DNA from: Microbotryum silenes-acaulis
Lineage: Eukaryota; Basidiomycota; Microbotryomycetes; Microbotryales; Microbotryaceae
Assembly: GCA_003665825.1 (NCBI GenBank)
Contig: QPFY01000002.1
Coordinates: forward strand, 2,108,001 to 2,172,000
Length of the DNA: 64,000 nt
Reading direction: 5' to 3'
The position numbers were made by a program, and so were the translations under genes. Under the pieces are notes generated by a model. It worked only from the letters and a program-made list of their open reading frames with translations. It did no database searches and was not told the origin of the DNA. Shown in pieces: positions 1 through 11,500 of this stretch. Positions within the stretch are counted from its first letter, which is position 1. Each line of letters begins with the position of its first letter.

Positions 1-1474
1 TGATGCAGTATCATCTTCGTTTCTTGTGTTGATCGTTGAGGCCTCCGAGCTAATCCTGCTGCGCAGCTCGTCCATCGCGCAATGGACAAGTGCTCCAACG
101 ACCTGGGCGGAGCACGTGCCGAGCGGGCGATGCAGCACTTCGACGATGAGCTCGAGAGAGGCAGCAATCACATTGAGATCGTGGTCGTAAGCTCTCTGCC
201 TGCCTTTTGCGTACGCCATCGATGCCGTCGCGTTCGACTGATGATAGCGAAGAACCGCTCGTCGGGGCCACGACTGAACGATCAAGTCGATTATTTGTGG
301 GGTGAATTCGGCGAGGAAAGGCGATAGAGAGGCCATCTTGACCAGCAATCGAAGTAGAAGTATAGAAAGAGCGCGAGCGTGGATGGGGCTTCGAACCTCG
401 ATTGAAGATTGATCGTCGTCAAAGGTGTCGACGTGGGACTTTGAAATCGTCAGTCGCCAAGGATACGGATCCGAACTTGGTCTCGTGAACAATGCTGCGC
501 GAGTGGAGGATATTTGAGTGGGCAGACTGGTCGTGCTGAAACACAGAAGAGGCATTCGTGCTCACCCTTGATCAAATCGATCGTATCCGTCATGATTTCA
601 CGCGCTCGTCCGACCCCGCCTCGGGTAGTTCCCTCCCTCGGATTGCCATATTCGATTCGAACCCCTGACTCGGCCAAGACGTGCACGACCGTGACCATGA
701 CCTCCTCCAGATCCTTGAGTAGTTTTGCGCGTTCTCGCCACAGCGTGGTCGAGTCGTCCTCGGCTTGTGGGTCACGTGGTAGAGGATTGACGAGCAAAGC
801 AGCTTGAAGACACGCCGCGGCCTTGATCGTCCGTGGTAGAAGGTACGCAGCGAGCCCATCGTCGCTCGTCGTGAGTGCTGCATTCAGGCTAGCCTGTGTA
901 GGTCCTCGCAAGTCCGAAAGCCCTGCAAGGGTGGAGGTGGGTGGTGCGATGGTGGAGTGCCTGCGAACGCGGAAGACGAGCACGCGAGGCTTGGAGCGAA
1001 TGAACAGCAGTGGCCCGGGTAGGGAGACGGATAGACCTCGGATCATCTTGCTCGGTCCATTAGATTCTGTGCAGCATAAAATATCATGTGAGTGAGTCCC
1101 CTTGCCCCTCGAGCGTACCTTCACCCACTCCGATGCTTCGCGCCTCTCACAAGTCATCTCTCGATCAACGAACACTCACCATGCGCACCCGACTTTGACT
1201 GTTCCGCCATGAGTCCCTCGATCCAGCCATTGAGGATGACCCTCAACATGGCCGACTTGGTCGCGAGTTCGTTGAGCGACTCGGGCGTATCGACATGGTT
1301 CGTGTCGGGTCGTACGACGAGCGACTGTGCCGACGCGTGCGACGAGGCGGCGCCGTGAGCGACCTGCACCGTCGTCGAGGTGGGGAACACTCGCGAGTAG
1401 GCCGGATTAAGCTCATGGAGCATGTTCAACGTGGCCGAGGGCATCCCTGGCGTCGCCGATGGCCCGGCCATCAT
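1..1474 (-). CDS. Hypothetical protein, 3' end beyond left window edge
   Basis: Not recognised. I read three exons, 1474-1180, 1066-566 and 494-1, joined by introns with GTGAG donors and CAG acceptors; the phases agree (phase 1 at both junctions) and the frame is open to base 1, so the C-terminus lies outside the window. About 430 residues are visible. The N-terminus begins MMAGPSATPG. The middle is leucine- and alanine-rich and looks helical (for example around AAYLLPRTIKAAACLQAALL and KLLKDLEEVMVTVVHVLAES), as does the last visible part (QIIDLIVQSWPRRAVLRYHQ). There are no membrane segments or catalytic motifs I can name; a helical repeat or scaffold protein is possible. The start is the first ATG of exon 1, about 300 bp downstream of the stop of the neighbouring minus-strand gene, so both are read in the same direction. 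Confidence 0.6.
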
Positions 1475-1777
1475 CGTGTCGTGTGTCGCCGTCAGCGTCC
1501 GAAGATGATGTGGGGGGCAAAGGAGAAGCCCACCCGACGCGCGAGCGCGACGTCAAATCCCATCTCGCGAAATCAAAACACGTCCAGTTTCTCATGCGTG
1601 GGTCAAATTTTACTAACAGGCTATAATCTCCAGCGTGTATTTGGATTGATCGGGCACAAAATGATATGATATAGCTGATTCTGGTGTCATCAACGCACAG
1701 ACCGTAAATGTGGGGTAGTCGGGGCAGTACAACATAGTCTTGAAGGCATTAGGGAGGTCGGCCCGGTGGCGCGGAGC
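1475..1777. other. Intergenic spacer, putative promoter of gene at 1-1474
   Basis: About 300 bp between two minus-strand genes. It must hold the 3' end of the tail-anchored protein gene and the promoter of the left-edge gene. I see an AT-richer patch around 1600-1690 but no clear TATA box or repeat. Confidence 0.4.
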
Positions 1778-2857
1778 TCAAGGGTGAACATTTGTATCAG
1801 ATTGTCGGCTGCGGGCATGCGCATACAGCACCAAAGCGAGCGACATGACAAGACCGAGGAACACTATGATAGGCGGTAGCATATACTGTGGCCACGAGGA
1901 GTGCGGTACAAGTCAGCTCGGGCGTGGCTCGGAGCGCAGGAAGAAGATTCGGCTCACTTTGCCATAGCATTTGATCTCGGCGATGAGACACTGCCTCGTC
2001 ACCTTGGGTAGACCTTCTCGCGACCTCATTTCGCCCGCTGCCGTCGAATACTCGAGCAAAGGTTCCCTTTCACTGCTCCGCTTGATCGGCGACCCCCTCG
2101 TACCACGCTCGGCGAGGGAGTCGGCTCCTTGCTGCTGCTGGTGGTGATGGCGCGAGTTCGACCCCCACAGCCAACTTGACCACTGCTGCGAGGGCGAGGC
2201 TTCCTCGTCGTCGTCGCCTGGCGTGCGAGGCGGTGGGACAGGTAAAGAGGTGTAGCACGTACTCAATGGTCGCTCCAACTTTGGGCGAACAGGACATGTC
2301 GACCGACGAGGCTGGCCCGTGGTCGTCGATGATGACGGTCGGCTTGGATGCGAGGGAAATCGGATCGGGGCCGGGTACACCAGCGACGAAGGGGAGCGCA
2401 AGCCTTCTTCGACATTGCGTATCTGTGACGATTTTGGTGACGACGACGACGATGACATGTACTTCTGTGCACTCCGACTCACGCCTAGCCGTTCCCGCGT
2501 CTCCGGTGGCGGACTTGGCGACAAATGCGGTGAGCCAGAGATGACGTCGATCGTCCCCGGGGCCATGTTCGCCTCAAAGCTCGCCTCATGCGACAACCGG
2601 TGGGGGTGTGAGACTGATCTTGAGCGTTCTGCTCTCCTTCCTGCATCCTTCGTCGTCGAGTGCGCCAGCATGCCGTGCGAGGTGGAGGAGGGTGCTGGTC
2701 TCGAGGGCGATCCGATCGAGGCGGGGTTCGCAGCGATCGCAGCGGGTGTTGTGGGGCTGCCTGCTGCCGATGGCGGTGTGCTGGCAGACGAGCGTCGCGT
2801 CGGGATGCGAGATGGTTGCCTCGGTGACGCAGGGGCAGATCGCCCGGGGGCAGGCAT
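1778..2857 (-). CDS. Ser/Pro-rich tail-anchored membrane protein, function unknown
   Basis: Two exons, 2857-1958 and 1885-1778, separated by a 72-bp GT-AG intron; 335 residues. I chose the first ATG in frame (MPAPGRSAPASP) because the open frame upstream has no earlier ATG. Residues 1 to about 280 are low-complexity, rich in Ser, Pro and Arg, with poly-Ser, poly-Gln/His and acidic patches, so probably disordered. Splicing into the last exon creates the only hydrophobic stretch, YMLPPIIVFLGLVMSLALVL, a single transmembrane helix followed by a short basic/polar tail. A disordered cytosolic domain with one helix at the extreme C-terminus is the layout of a tail-anchored protein. The segment just before the helix (CLIAEIKCYGK) is the least repetitive part and may be the conserved core. 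No family recognised. It is divergent from the xylulokinase gene. Confidence 0.6.
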
Positions 2858-3920
2858 GGTCGATGAACGATGCACCAGCACAAGGATCGAGCGGCCGAGT
2901 CACGAGCCACGAACCACGAGCCGACGGAGCGTAGCGTATTTGTCAACGCCGAGAAGACGTCGGTTGCGCGTCGCCGAGAATGGGCGCCGAATTTGTGCGA
3001 GCGCCTTGTGGTACCTAGGTGTGGCCGGCAATTGGAGATAGGAAGCTGTGTGGAGGTGATCAAGGTGCGCCCTCAGCTTGGTGAACTGAGTCGACTTGGG
3101 GTGACGTGGGCGAGCGTGGGCGGTAGCTACCCCGAGGCGACCCGGGGAGCCGAGCGAGTTCGCTCATTTAGAGGCGCGTCATCGCAAGTCGTGTAGATAA
3201 CCCGGGCCCCACTCGACGTTGAGCGTTGCCCAGCAACTTGAACGTTTGCGATATCATGATGTATGTAGAAAGCCGAATTCAACTCTAGGGCCGCACCTTA
3301 GGAGGAAAGAATCTAAACTAAATACGTCACCATTCGATTACCTTCATCGGTATGAAGAACAATCGCTTGAAGAAAGTTGGGCCTCGCCGTGCTCCTAATC
3401 GCTGATCGGACATCAGGAGCAGCCCCTTAGCCCGCGCCGTGAACTCAAGTCTGAAGTGAAGCTCGAGGCGGAACCCCCTGATGAATGCTTCAAGGCCGCA
3501 ACTCCGACGGTCGCGAAGAACGAGCGGGATTCGAAGACTGACCAAGCTCCTGTCTGAATCTTGCGCCTGTCACTCGGCTGGCGCGTGCGGCTGCCGTGCA
3601 CTCTGCCTGCACCTTCCCGTGCCGCAGCTCGCCCTTCGGCCTTCTTCGCATCTTCCTCCCCAAGCCCCACACACTGCCCAAATACAAGAGACCCAGCGCT
3701 TTCACGTAAACCCACCCGAACGGAGGTCACTACCGAGAAGAGCAAGAAGGCACGCCATGCATTAAGGTGCGAACCTTGCTTGTACGACGTTGGTCCCAGG
3801 CGCCAGCTCCGAGTCGCTGGCTCGCGCCTTCACCACCCAGTCTCGGAGTTGAACACCCGCAAACACCACCTAGTACCAACGCATTTCCTCTCTCGAACAC
3901 CACCCACCCTTTCTCCAACG
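2858..3920. other. Divergent intergenic region between membrane protein and xylulokinase genes
   Basis: About 1.06 kb with promoters facing both ways. Several open frames are present but none has convincing protein character. The last 60 bp before the xylulokinase ATG are C/A-rich (pyrimidine and CCACC stretches), typical of fungal leaders. No repeat or RNA gene seen. Confidence 0.4.
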
Positions 3921-6900
3921 ATGACTAGTCTCGCTACTTCAGAGCCAACTTGGAGAGACCGACAGGCCGAGTTGCAGCCGACTTGGTCGAACGCTTACAA
4001 TCGCTCTCGCTCTCGCTCACGTGACGCCGGCGCCGTCGACAACCCTAGAGGCCGCACAACGCCGCCCAACCCACGCTCGGATGGATCACCGGAATTCCCT
4101 TCCCATGACGTGAGCTCGTCGTCGGTCAACTTGACTCGTACGTCTGCTGTCTCACTAGCTGCAGCTCATCAGGTGTCAGCAGCTCTGGAAGATGGGAAGA
4201 GCAGCCCACAACGACAGCCTTCAAAACTGGATCAGTCATCCTTCGGCTCATCTAGTTTCACCACCAACACCGACGTACAACCTCTCGATTCTTCTATCGA
4301 AGCCGAACATCCATCCCCGATCGACCTCGGCGCGGGTCCACTCTTTCTGGCAGTTGATTCCTCTCAAAAGCAAATGCGAGCGGTCGTGATCGACCAGTCT
4401 TGCAGGCTCGTCTGGACTGAAGAGGTTAATTGTGACAGCGAAGCCCCTGAGTACCTGTCAGTCCCAAAGGCCTGTGTCTCACTGCAGCGACGTAATCGCT
4501 GATATTGTACTCCTGTATTTCTACATGTAGCACCAACCAGGGGTGCTATCGCTTTGACGACATGGTCTGCGAGCCGACCGAAATGTGCCTCAAAGTTCTA
4601 GACTTGCTGCTCGAGGAGATCGCTCGCGAGTGTCCCGACCCTGACCTCCTTTCCAAAGTCCGACGCGTCAGTGGTGCAGGCCAGCACTTCACCCAACACT
4701 TTCTGTCTTCAGAGTTTCCAGACCTCCTGGCCGAGCTTTCAGAGCGTTCTGAATCACGCATGTCTACCGTTTTGTCGGTCAAAAGGGGCGCCTTTTCCTT
4801 ACCCATCGTGGCTACCGGCCACGATCGTACGACCCAAGAAGAATGCCGTGTCATAGAACTGGCCTTGTCTGACCAACCTGAACTCGCATGTCAACCTCCA
4901 GCCCACAAAGGACGAGCGCGATGGGTGGAAGAGCAAGCGAGGAAAAGGGGGCAAGCCGCTGCGGCGCAGCGCACGGGGAGCAAATGCTGGACGGGGTGGT
5001 CAGCCGCCCAACTCATGAAGGTTGCGAACGACGACCGCAAGCATCTTGGTTCTGACAACCAAGACCCACGGGATATCATGTTCCAAGCCTCTCAAGAACT
5101 CAGGATCGAAACGCAGTACGAGGGGCGCCGAAGTGTCTGGGAGAGGACTAGTAGGGTGATGCTCAAGAGCAGCCTCCTCGCCACGCTCTTCCTGGGACGG
5201 TGAGGGACCCGTTCATCTCCGGCTATGTCCTTCCAGCTGACTTGAAAGTTGTCACACCTACCAGAATGGCTCCCACGGATATTGCGGATGCATGCGCAAC
5301 AAACTTGTTCAACATCACTAGCCGCGACTGGGACAATCAGGTCCTCCAGATCGTCATGAGACAACACACAGGTGCTGACGGGGAGGCGGGAGGCGCTGGG
5401 CCGGAGCAATTGCGACGTCTTCTAGGACCTATCGTCGATGAGAGTACTACAGAGGTGTCTCAACTGTTACAAAGTGTAAAATGAGTAGCCTTGCTGATGC
5501 TAGTCCTTCTCATGTGACAGCTTGGCCCAATCAATCAATACTTCGTCAAGCGATTCAACTTTTCACCAGGTGATTGTAAACAATAACATCTCATTCTCAG
5601 ACTCCACGAACTCACGATTGTGGAATAAACAGACTGCAAGATTATTCCTTTCAGCGGGGACAATCCTTCAACCTTCCTGAGCTGCCTACTCAATGGACCG
5701 CGGGAGGTCATCGTCTGCCTCGGCGTGGGAGATGCCGATACGGTGCTCGTCGCCTGTTCAACCTACACCCCTGGTTCTGATCACCAAACAATGTTGCATC
5801 CTGTGCCCAAGCCGGAGGCGGTTATTGATTCAGGCTCCTCGTCCACGTACCTCGCTGAGATCGTGGGGCGCAATAGCGCGCTCGGTCGTTCGCTCGCTCG
5901 AGACTTGTACTGCAATGGTGATTGGAATACATTCGCCCGACTTGTCGCCCTCTCGCTCCATGGTGAGTCCAGCAGCGGCCGCCCGTCTTTTCCCAGAGAG
6001 ACTGTTACGTGACTAACTAATGCCCAAAAAACAGGTGGCTCCATCGGGCTTGACGACAAAAAAATCATGTTTTGGTTTTCCGAGGGAGATGTCGGGTCCT
6101 CGTCTGATCGTCTCGTCCGCTGCGCAAATGGCGTGCGCGTTGCCGAGTTCGAGGATCGCAAGCTCAACCCTCGTCTACTCCTCGAATCACAGTTCTTATC
6201 ACTCCGTTCGCGTTACAGCAAGCTCCTCGCCCAATCGAGAGAACGTCAACGGGGTGTTCCTCCATACGACCCTCTGGGTTTCCCACCACACGACGAAGAC
6301 CTGTTGCCGAGTCGAATCGTCGCCGTCGGTGGCACGTGCGTCAATCCCGCGATGCTGAGCCTCTTGTCAACGATGTTCGGCTGTCCGGTATACATGATCA
6401 ACTCGCTGTCCGAAATCCCCAACTGTTCTCGATCAACCACCACCTCCAGCGCTTTAGGAGCAGCCCACAAAGCCGCCTACGCCTATGCGAAGAGCAACGA
6501 CGGCGATCACGAGCCCGAGACAAGATCGTTCGCACAATGGCTCACGGAGACACTCGAAGACCAACGCCGAAAAGATCATCATACCGACGGTACAACTCGT
6601 GGTGAGTCCAACGTTGGCCCCAGCCCTCGATCCTGTAGTGGCGCAGCGGCCGAACGATCGGCAACTAATCTCGCGGACACGGACACAAAAACGGACGATG
6701 GCAGGATCTTTGACCTCGGAGCTCTTGAGAATCTCCAAGATCATCAAAACACGCCGGGAAACGGCTCATGGTACACTGAGAAAGCCGATGGCTCGAACCG
6801 ACCACGAAAAGGCCATGATCCGCCCGGCCTGCGCCTCGTCGCCGAACCCGACCTCGACGAACACAAATACTACTCGTGCATGCTCGGGGAATTTATCCGT

Positions 6901-6933
6901 GTCCACAACGCAGCAGTTTCATCCTACATATAA
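3921..6933 (+). CDS. XKS1: D-xylulokinase (FGGY carbohydrate kinase)
   Basis: Phosphorylates D-xylulose to xylulose 5-phosphate for the pentose phosphate pathway, in the cytosol. Six exons (3921-4450, 4531-5199, 5265-5454, 5521-5569, 5633-5962, 6035-6933) give 888 residues in frame. The kinase starts near residue 140 with the phosphate-binding segment GPLFLAVDSSQKQMRAVVID and the family pattern CDSEAPE...TNQG; then VSGAGQ, the GHDRTTQ segment that carries the catalytic Asp in xylulokinases, SSLLATLFLG, the split exon pair giving NFSPDCKIIPFSGDNPST, VCLGDADTV, LLLESQFLSLR, and the C-terminal GGTCVNPAMLSLLSTMFGCP with TTTSSALGAAHKAAYAYA. Typical fungal enzymes are about 550-620 residues; the excess here is a Ser/Arg-rich N-terminal extension and a low-complexity insert near residue 790. 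Several motifs are weaker than usual, so activity deserves a check. The ATG is the first in frame with the family homology. Confidence 0.9.
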
Positions 6934-7304
6934 CTCTCATTTTTACCAGCCTCTCTTGTCTCAGCTTCGACTACCCCACCCTGTTCTCGCTCTTTGGTCA
7001 GCCTGCTTTCTGGGTTTTGCCAGAGGTGGCGTCTCCGTCCAAGGATAATGTTGTTCAGTTTTCGCTCGTGTAAGATAGCCTCTCCCTACGGGAAGCACCC
7101 TCACCAAACCAGCGGACTCTTCCGAAAAAGAAAAAGAAGACATTGGTGCTGGAAACTCACTCCCTCTCTTCTCTGACGTCCGGATCTTCGACCAAATCGG
7201 GCCCAGGCGGTGACTCTTGCCAGGTCCGTGCGCGCTCGGTCGGTCCCGATCGCCCATTGAACGAAGAGTCGACGTTTGGCTTCTCTCCCCGAAACCATAG
7301 CACC
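6934..7304. other. Intergenic spacer, putative FAP7 promoter
   Basis: 371 bp between two plus-strand genes. It contains no open frame I trust and no repeat; the 30 bp before the FAP7 ATG are pyrimidine-rich (TTCTCTCCCC). Confidence 0.4.
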
Positions 7305-8188
7305 ATGTCGCAGCGCAAGCTCCCCAACATCCTCCTGACTGGGTTAGTAGAACTTTAACTCATCTCGAACACGCCCACACTCATGCAACATCCTCTCCGC
7401 CTACAGTACCCCCGGCACAGGCAAGACGACCCATGCTTCGCAGCTGATCGAAGCTCTACAAGCTCTCGAGATTCCCGCTGCATCATCGTCTAGCACAGAA
7501 ACGCCGGCATGGGAGACCATCAATGTTTCGGAATTTCTCAAGGCCAATGATTGTCATAGCGGGTATAATGAGGAGTGGGATACGTATGACGTCGATGAGG
7601 ATAAGGTGAGTGCGAGCACGAGCACGAGAGCGAGAGCCAGCCCGGAGGAGCTGTGGAGTTCTACAGGAGAGTCAGGGTCATGAGCTGACGCTGACGCTTC
7701 ATTTGTCAAACGATAGCTCTTGGATGAACTGGAAATCGTTCAGCGCAAGGGTGGACGGATATTGGACTGGCATACGTGCGATATCTTCCCCGAGCGGTGG
7801 ATCGACCTCGTCGTCGTGCTCAGGTGCGAGCATTCGACGTTGTGGACACGGCTTGAGAAGCGGTATGTCAGACTCTTGCACACTATCAAGCGCTTTGTGC
7901 ATGTTTCTGTCGAGAGGTCCAAGGCTGCAGGAAGGTATGGCTCGGCAAGAACACTTGACCTCAAAATTCGCGCCTTCCCGCAGTGGTTACACGCTCAACA
8001 AGATCCAAGAGAACAACGAAGCCGAGATCATGCAAGTCGTTCTGCAAGACGCACGCGAGTCGTATGCCGAAGAGATCGTTGTCGAACTCACGAGTGAAGG
8101 TCCCGAGGACGTCGAGCAGAATGTCGCGAGGATAGCGGCTTGGATTAAGGCTTGGCTTGACGATCATCCGGATGGTGTTGATGCTTGA
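7305..8188 (+). CDS. FAP7: Adenylate kinase isoenzyme 6 / Fap7 (ribosome biogenesis NTPase)
   Basis: Nuclear/cytosolic AK6-type NTPase needed for late 18S rRNA processing with the uS11 (Rps14) protein. Four exons, 7305-7342, 7407-7605, 7717-7862 and 7984-8188, sum to 195 residues, close to the family's usual length of about 170-200. The start MSQRKLPNILLTG joins across the first intron to TPGTGKTTHASQL, the Walker A loop. Further family landmarks are NVSEFLKANDCHSGYNEEWD, the VDEDK segment, GGRILDWHTCDIFPERW, the RCEHSTLWTRLEKR lid region and GYTLNKIQENNEAEIM. The acidic C-terminus ends with an aromatic, tryptophan-containing helix. It is convergent with the large minus-strand gene starting to end at 8507. 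Confidence 0.95.
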
Positions 8189-8506
8189 TACATTGTAGCA
8201 TGGCACAGTTTGACGAAGCAAGCACTCGCGAGAGAGGGAATACCGAATTGAGAGAAAATAATTTTGTACTCAACACGGTTTCTGTGGAGAGAAGAATCTT
8301 TATAAAAAAGGTACAGGCGATTGCGACAAGAGGTATGCAAACGACAAAGCAAGAGATATGAACATCGCGTCCATACGGATAAAAAATGGAAACCGTCTAC
8401 CCCAATAAAGAAAGACATGATTGAATGAACGAAGGAATTAAAGGAGAGGCCCCAGTTGAAACCTCGGAGAGGACGGGAGCGGATACAGTTGACGATATGC
8501 CCTCCT
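8189..8506. other. Convergent 3' intergenic spacer
   Basis: 318 bp between converging genes, AT-rich around 8240-8420 as expected for two 3' UTRs. No gene or repeat seen. Confidence 0.4.
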
Positions 8507-11500
8507 TCAGAACACGTTGAGAATGTCCATCGGCGTCTCATAACCATGTGCACTACCGTCGTGCCCTCCATGATCGAGATCGTCGAGATCCATTATAACT
8601 GCGAAAACAAACAAAAAACCGCGTAAGCAGGGGTCCTGTTCAAGTTCAAAGGCACAGAAGGCTTCGACTCACTCGAATAAGGACGGAATCTGACGTGCGA
8701 CAAGCCTTGAATCAATCGCCAATGCACGGCCTTAACCTCTTCGTCAACGAACATGATCCCGTGCTCGCGGTTTTCTTCGGGCAAACGCAGCCTCGCTCGG
8801 TTCGCGACACGTCCGAGCAGCTTGGCGTCGTCGAGGAAGGCGGCCAGAACGGCAATTTTGGCATCGTAAGCCGCACCGGAGCCAGCGTTCGGCGGTCGTC
8901 GCGAGTGTTGAAGCGCGTCAGGCGAGTACAAAAGCCACGACAGATGCGCGGTCAACATGGGCTGCACTATGTCACGGCTGACAAGCGACTCGCCCTCATC
9001 GCGCGGGCTGTCATGGTGGTTGAGCAGACGAACGGCGTCGAGCATCATCGAGGGATCAAAGTCCAAGGGGTCGAACGGAAGACGAGGGATGTCGTGGGCC
9101 GAAACACGTCGACCGATCTGAGCGCTCCACTTCGGTACTTCGCCACGATCGACGGGTGAAGGGGGGAAGGCGTAGGCGGAACCGTGCTCGGCCAGGGCAT
9201 GCTCGAACGAAGTCTCGTCCTCGCCCTCCAGACCCGAGTAAACCAATTGCTGCTCGAGCTGATCCTTCTCGAGGTAAAAGTGGGGCAGCTGGTTGACGAA
9301 GCGGTGCATGATGAGCTGCGAAGCGACGGTCGTGTACTTGTCGTCGCCTGTGAGGTAGCCCGCCAGCGCAAACATGAGCGAATGCTGGCCAGCCGTGTGC
9401 GCGTCCATCTTCTCTTCCTCAGGAGTGTCGAGATGCTTGTAGACATAGTTGAACGCGTGCTGGATCTGGTGCTCAAAGTCGCGGACCGTTTTGACCGAGT
9501 GTTCTTCGCCCTGCTCGTAAAGACTGCGCAGCATCTCGAGATGCGACTCGTCAAAGTTCCAAAAGCGATCGGGGTGGAAGCCGCATTCGGCCTTGTCCTC
9601 CTCGGGATCACAACCTTCCTCGCCGCGAGCGATTTGTTCATCGAGACGCTCGAGAAAGGCGACGATGCCTTTGATGCGGTTCGTGTTGCGCAGCGTGACG
9701 GCCTCGGGGTTCGTCTCTTCTTGGCGTTTATACCCAGAAAACAATCGATAGACCCAACCAGCGTTGACGAACGGAGGTGCTTCGTAGCGCATGGGATGAG
9801 GTGCGTCGTCCGGGTGGCCCCATTCCTCGAGCGGCCGGTGAATTGGTGAACTCGCGTTGACGCCAGGGGCACCAGGAATGGAAGCCCAAGCGTCGGCAGT
9901 GACGTGGTGACGATCCTCCGATTCCCAGGGCAAGGTGCGTTGATCCAATCCTTTGGAGTACGGAATCGCTCCCAAGCGCCAGAGGAGTTCCAACTTGCTG
10001 CGTCGTCCGTAGCGCATCGCCTCTTGGAAGTCCTCGGTCGAATCGTAGCGGAAACCAATTTGCGGCTCCTCGGGCGTGTCTGGGGCCGTGTCGGGGCGAG
10101 AGAAGTGCTCAGCCTCCTCGATGGCGGAGAGGCGACGGTCATGGTGATGGTGCTCAGGGACGAGCTTGATGGTGTTGTTCTCTCGGACATCGTCATTCGA
10201 GAGCAAACGTGCCATCGGCATGAGAAGGTAGCGGGAAGCTTGGGGACCTTCACCAGCGATCGAGAGCGTTTGCACGATCGAGTACATTGCGGCCGGTGTC
10301 AAAAATGAGTTACCGTCGAGAGGCAAGATCCATCTTGCGTTGGGTAGGGACCGACCATGCTCGAGAGCAAAGTTGCGCCCGCCGTTCTGCAGATGGTTTC
10401 GAAGGGTGTAAGCCAAATAATTAAGCCCAGATCGAGGCCACAGCAGTCCTCTCAACTCACATTGTTCATCGCATAAAGGTTCTTCTCGTGGTACGTGAAA
10501 TCGATCGCGCGTAGCTTGGTCAGCACATCCTTCTTGAGGCGACCCTCTCGAAGGTGTTCGAAATGCTCGTGCGAGCTAAAAGCGTCATTGTGGGCCAACG
10601 CATGCTCCTCCATCAAAAGACGGTGAGCCTCTTGCGCCTCGTGATCGTCCTTCGACGCGCCAATGTCCCAGCCCCGAACCTTGTCGACGCCACCTTCCCA
10701 GCGGAACTCGCGTCGCTCGTACTCGGACCACTCAAAGGGAATGAGCAGAATGCGACTGTCGGGGACGGAGTACATGTGCAACAGACTGATGATGGCGGTG
10801 ACCATCTGCGCGTCGGCGATGCGGTTCAAAACGAAGTACTTGTCGACTCGCAGGCCGCCTTCCTCAGTGCGCGCATAGGCCTTCGACCCAGATCCGTAAA
10901 GGTGCGCGTGATGATCGACGTGAGGCCCGAGAGGGGACAAGACCGAGAAGTCACTCTCGTACTGGAGCAGGAAGCGCAAGTTGCGAAGAGTCTGGCCGGG
11001 CGAGTGTCGAGGAGGAAGATCGTTTCCGAGGATGCGATAGAGCACAAGCGTGTCACGTTGGGGATCATCCGAGTGTTGAAGCGGAGGCGGGAGGGCCTTG
11101 TGATGCTTGTAAGCCACGTGAGGCGCCGCGACGAATTTGCTGTGGTGCTTCTTCTTGGCTTCGGGGGCATGGCCTTGCAAGTGGTTGTGATCGTGGTCAC
11201 GTTCGTTATTGCGGAAGTCATCTCGTCCGTCGTAGTGCGTTTGGCTCGAAGTAACATGCAGGACACGCGCAATCCATCGGACGGGAGCCGTCAGCTTGGA
11301 AGGGGCTGGTGCAGGTCCCCGAAGGATCTCGGGGTGAATAAACAGCTTGCCATCGGGCCGTGCACGCGTTGCGGGCCGGTTGTGGTGTTGATCGTTGTGA
11401 TGCGAAATCCGATCGCGGACCGCCGACAGCGGGAACAAGGCCCACAGGGTGAAAGCAATCACGAAGCCGATGGCCACCTTTCGCACGACGGGGTTAGCCG

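Noticed and set aside
9184..9849. 221-codon plus-strand open frame rich in Leu and Val
   Set aside because: Antisense shadow of the lyase-like exon; no homology and no promoter context.
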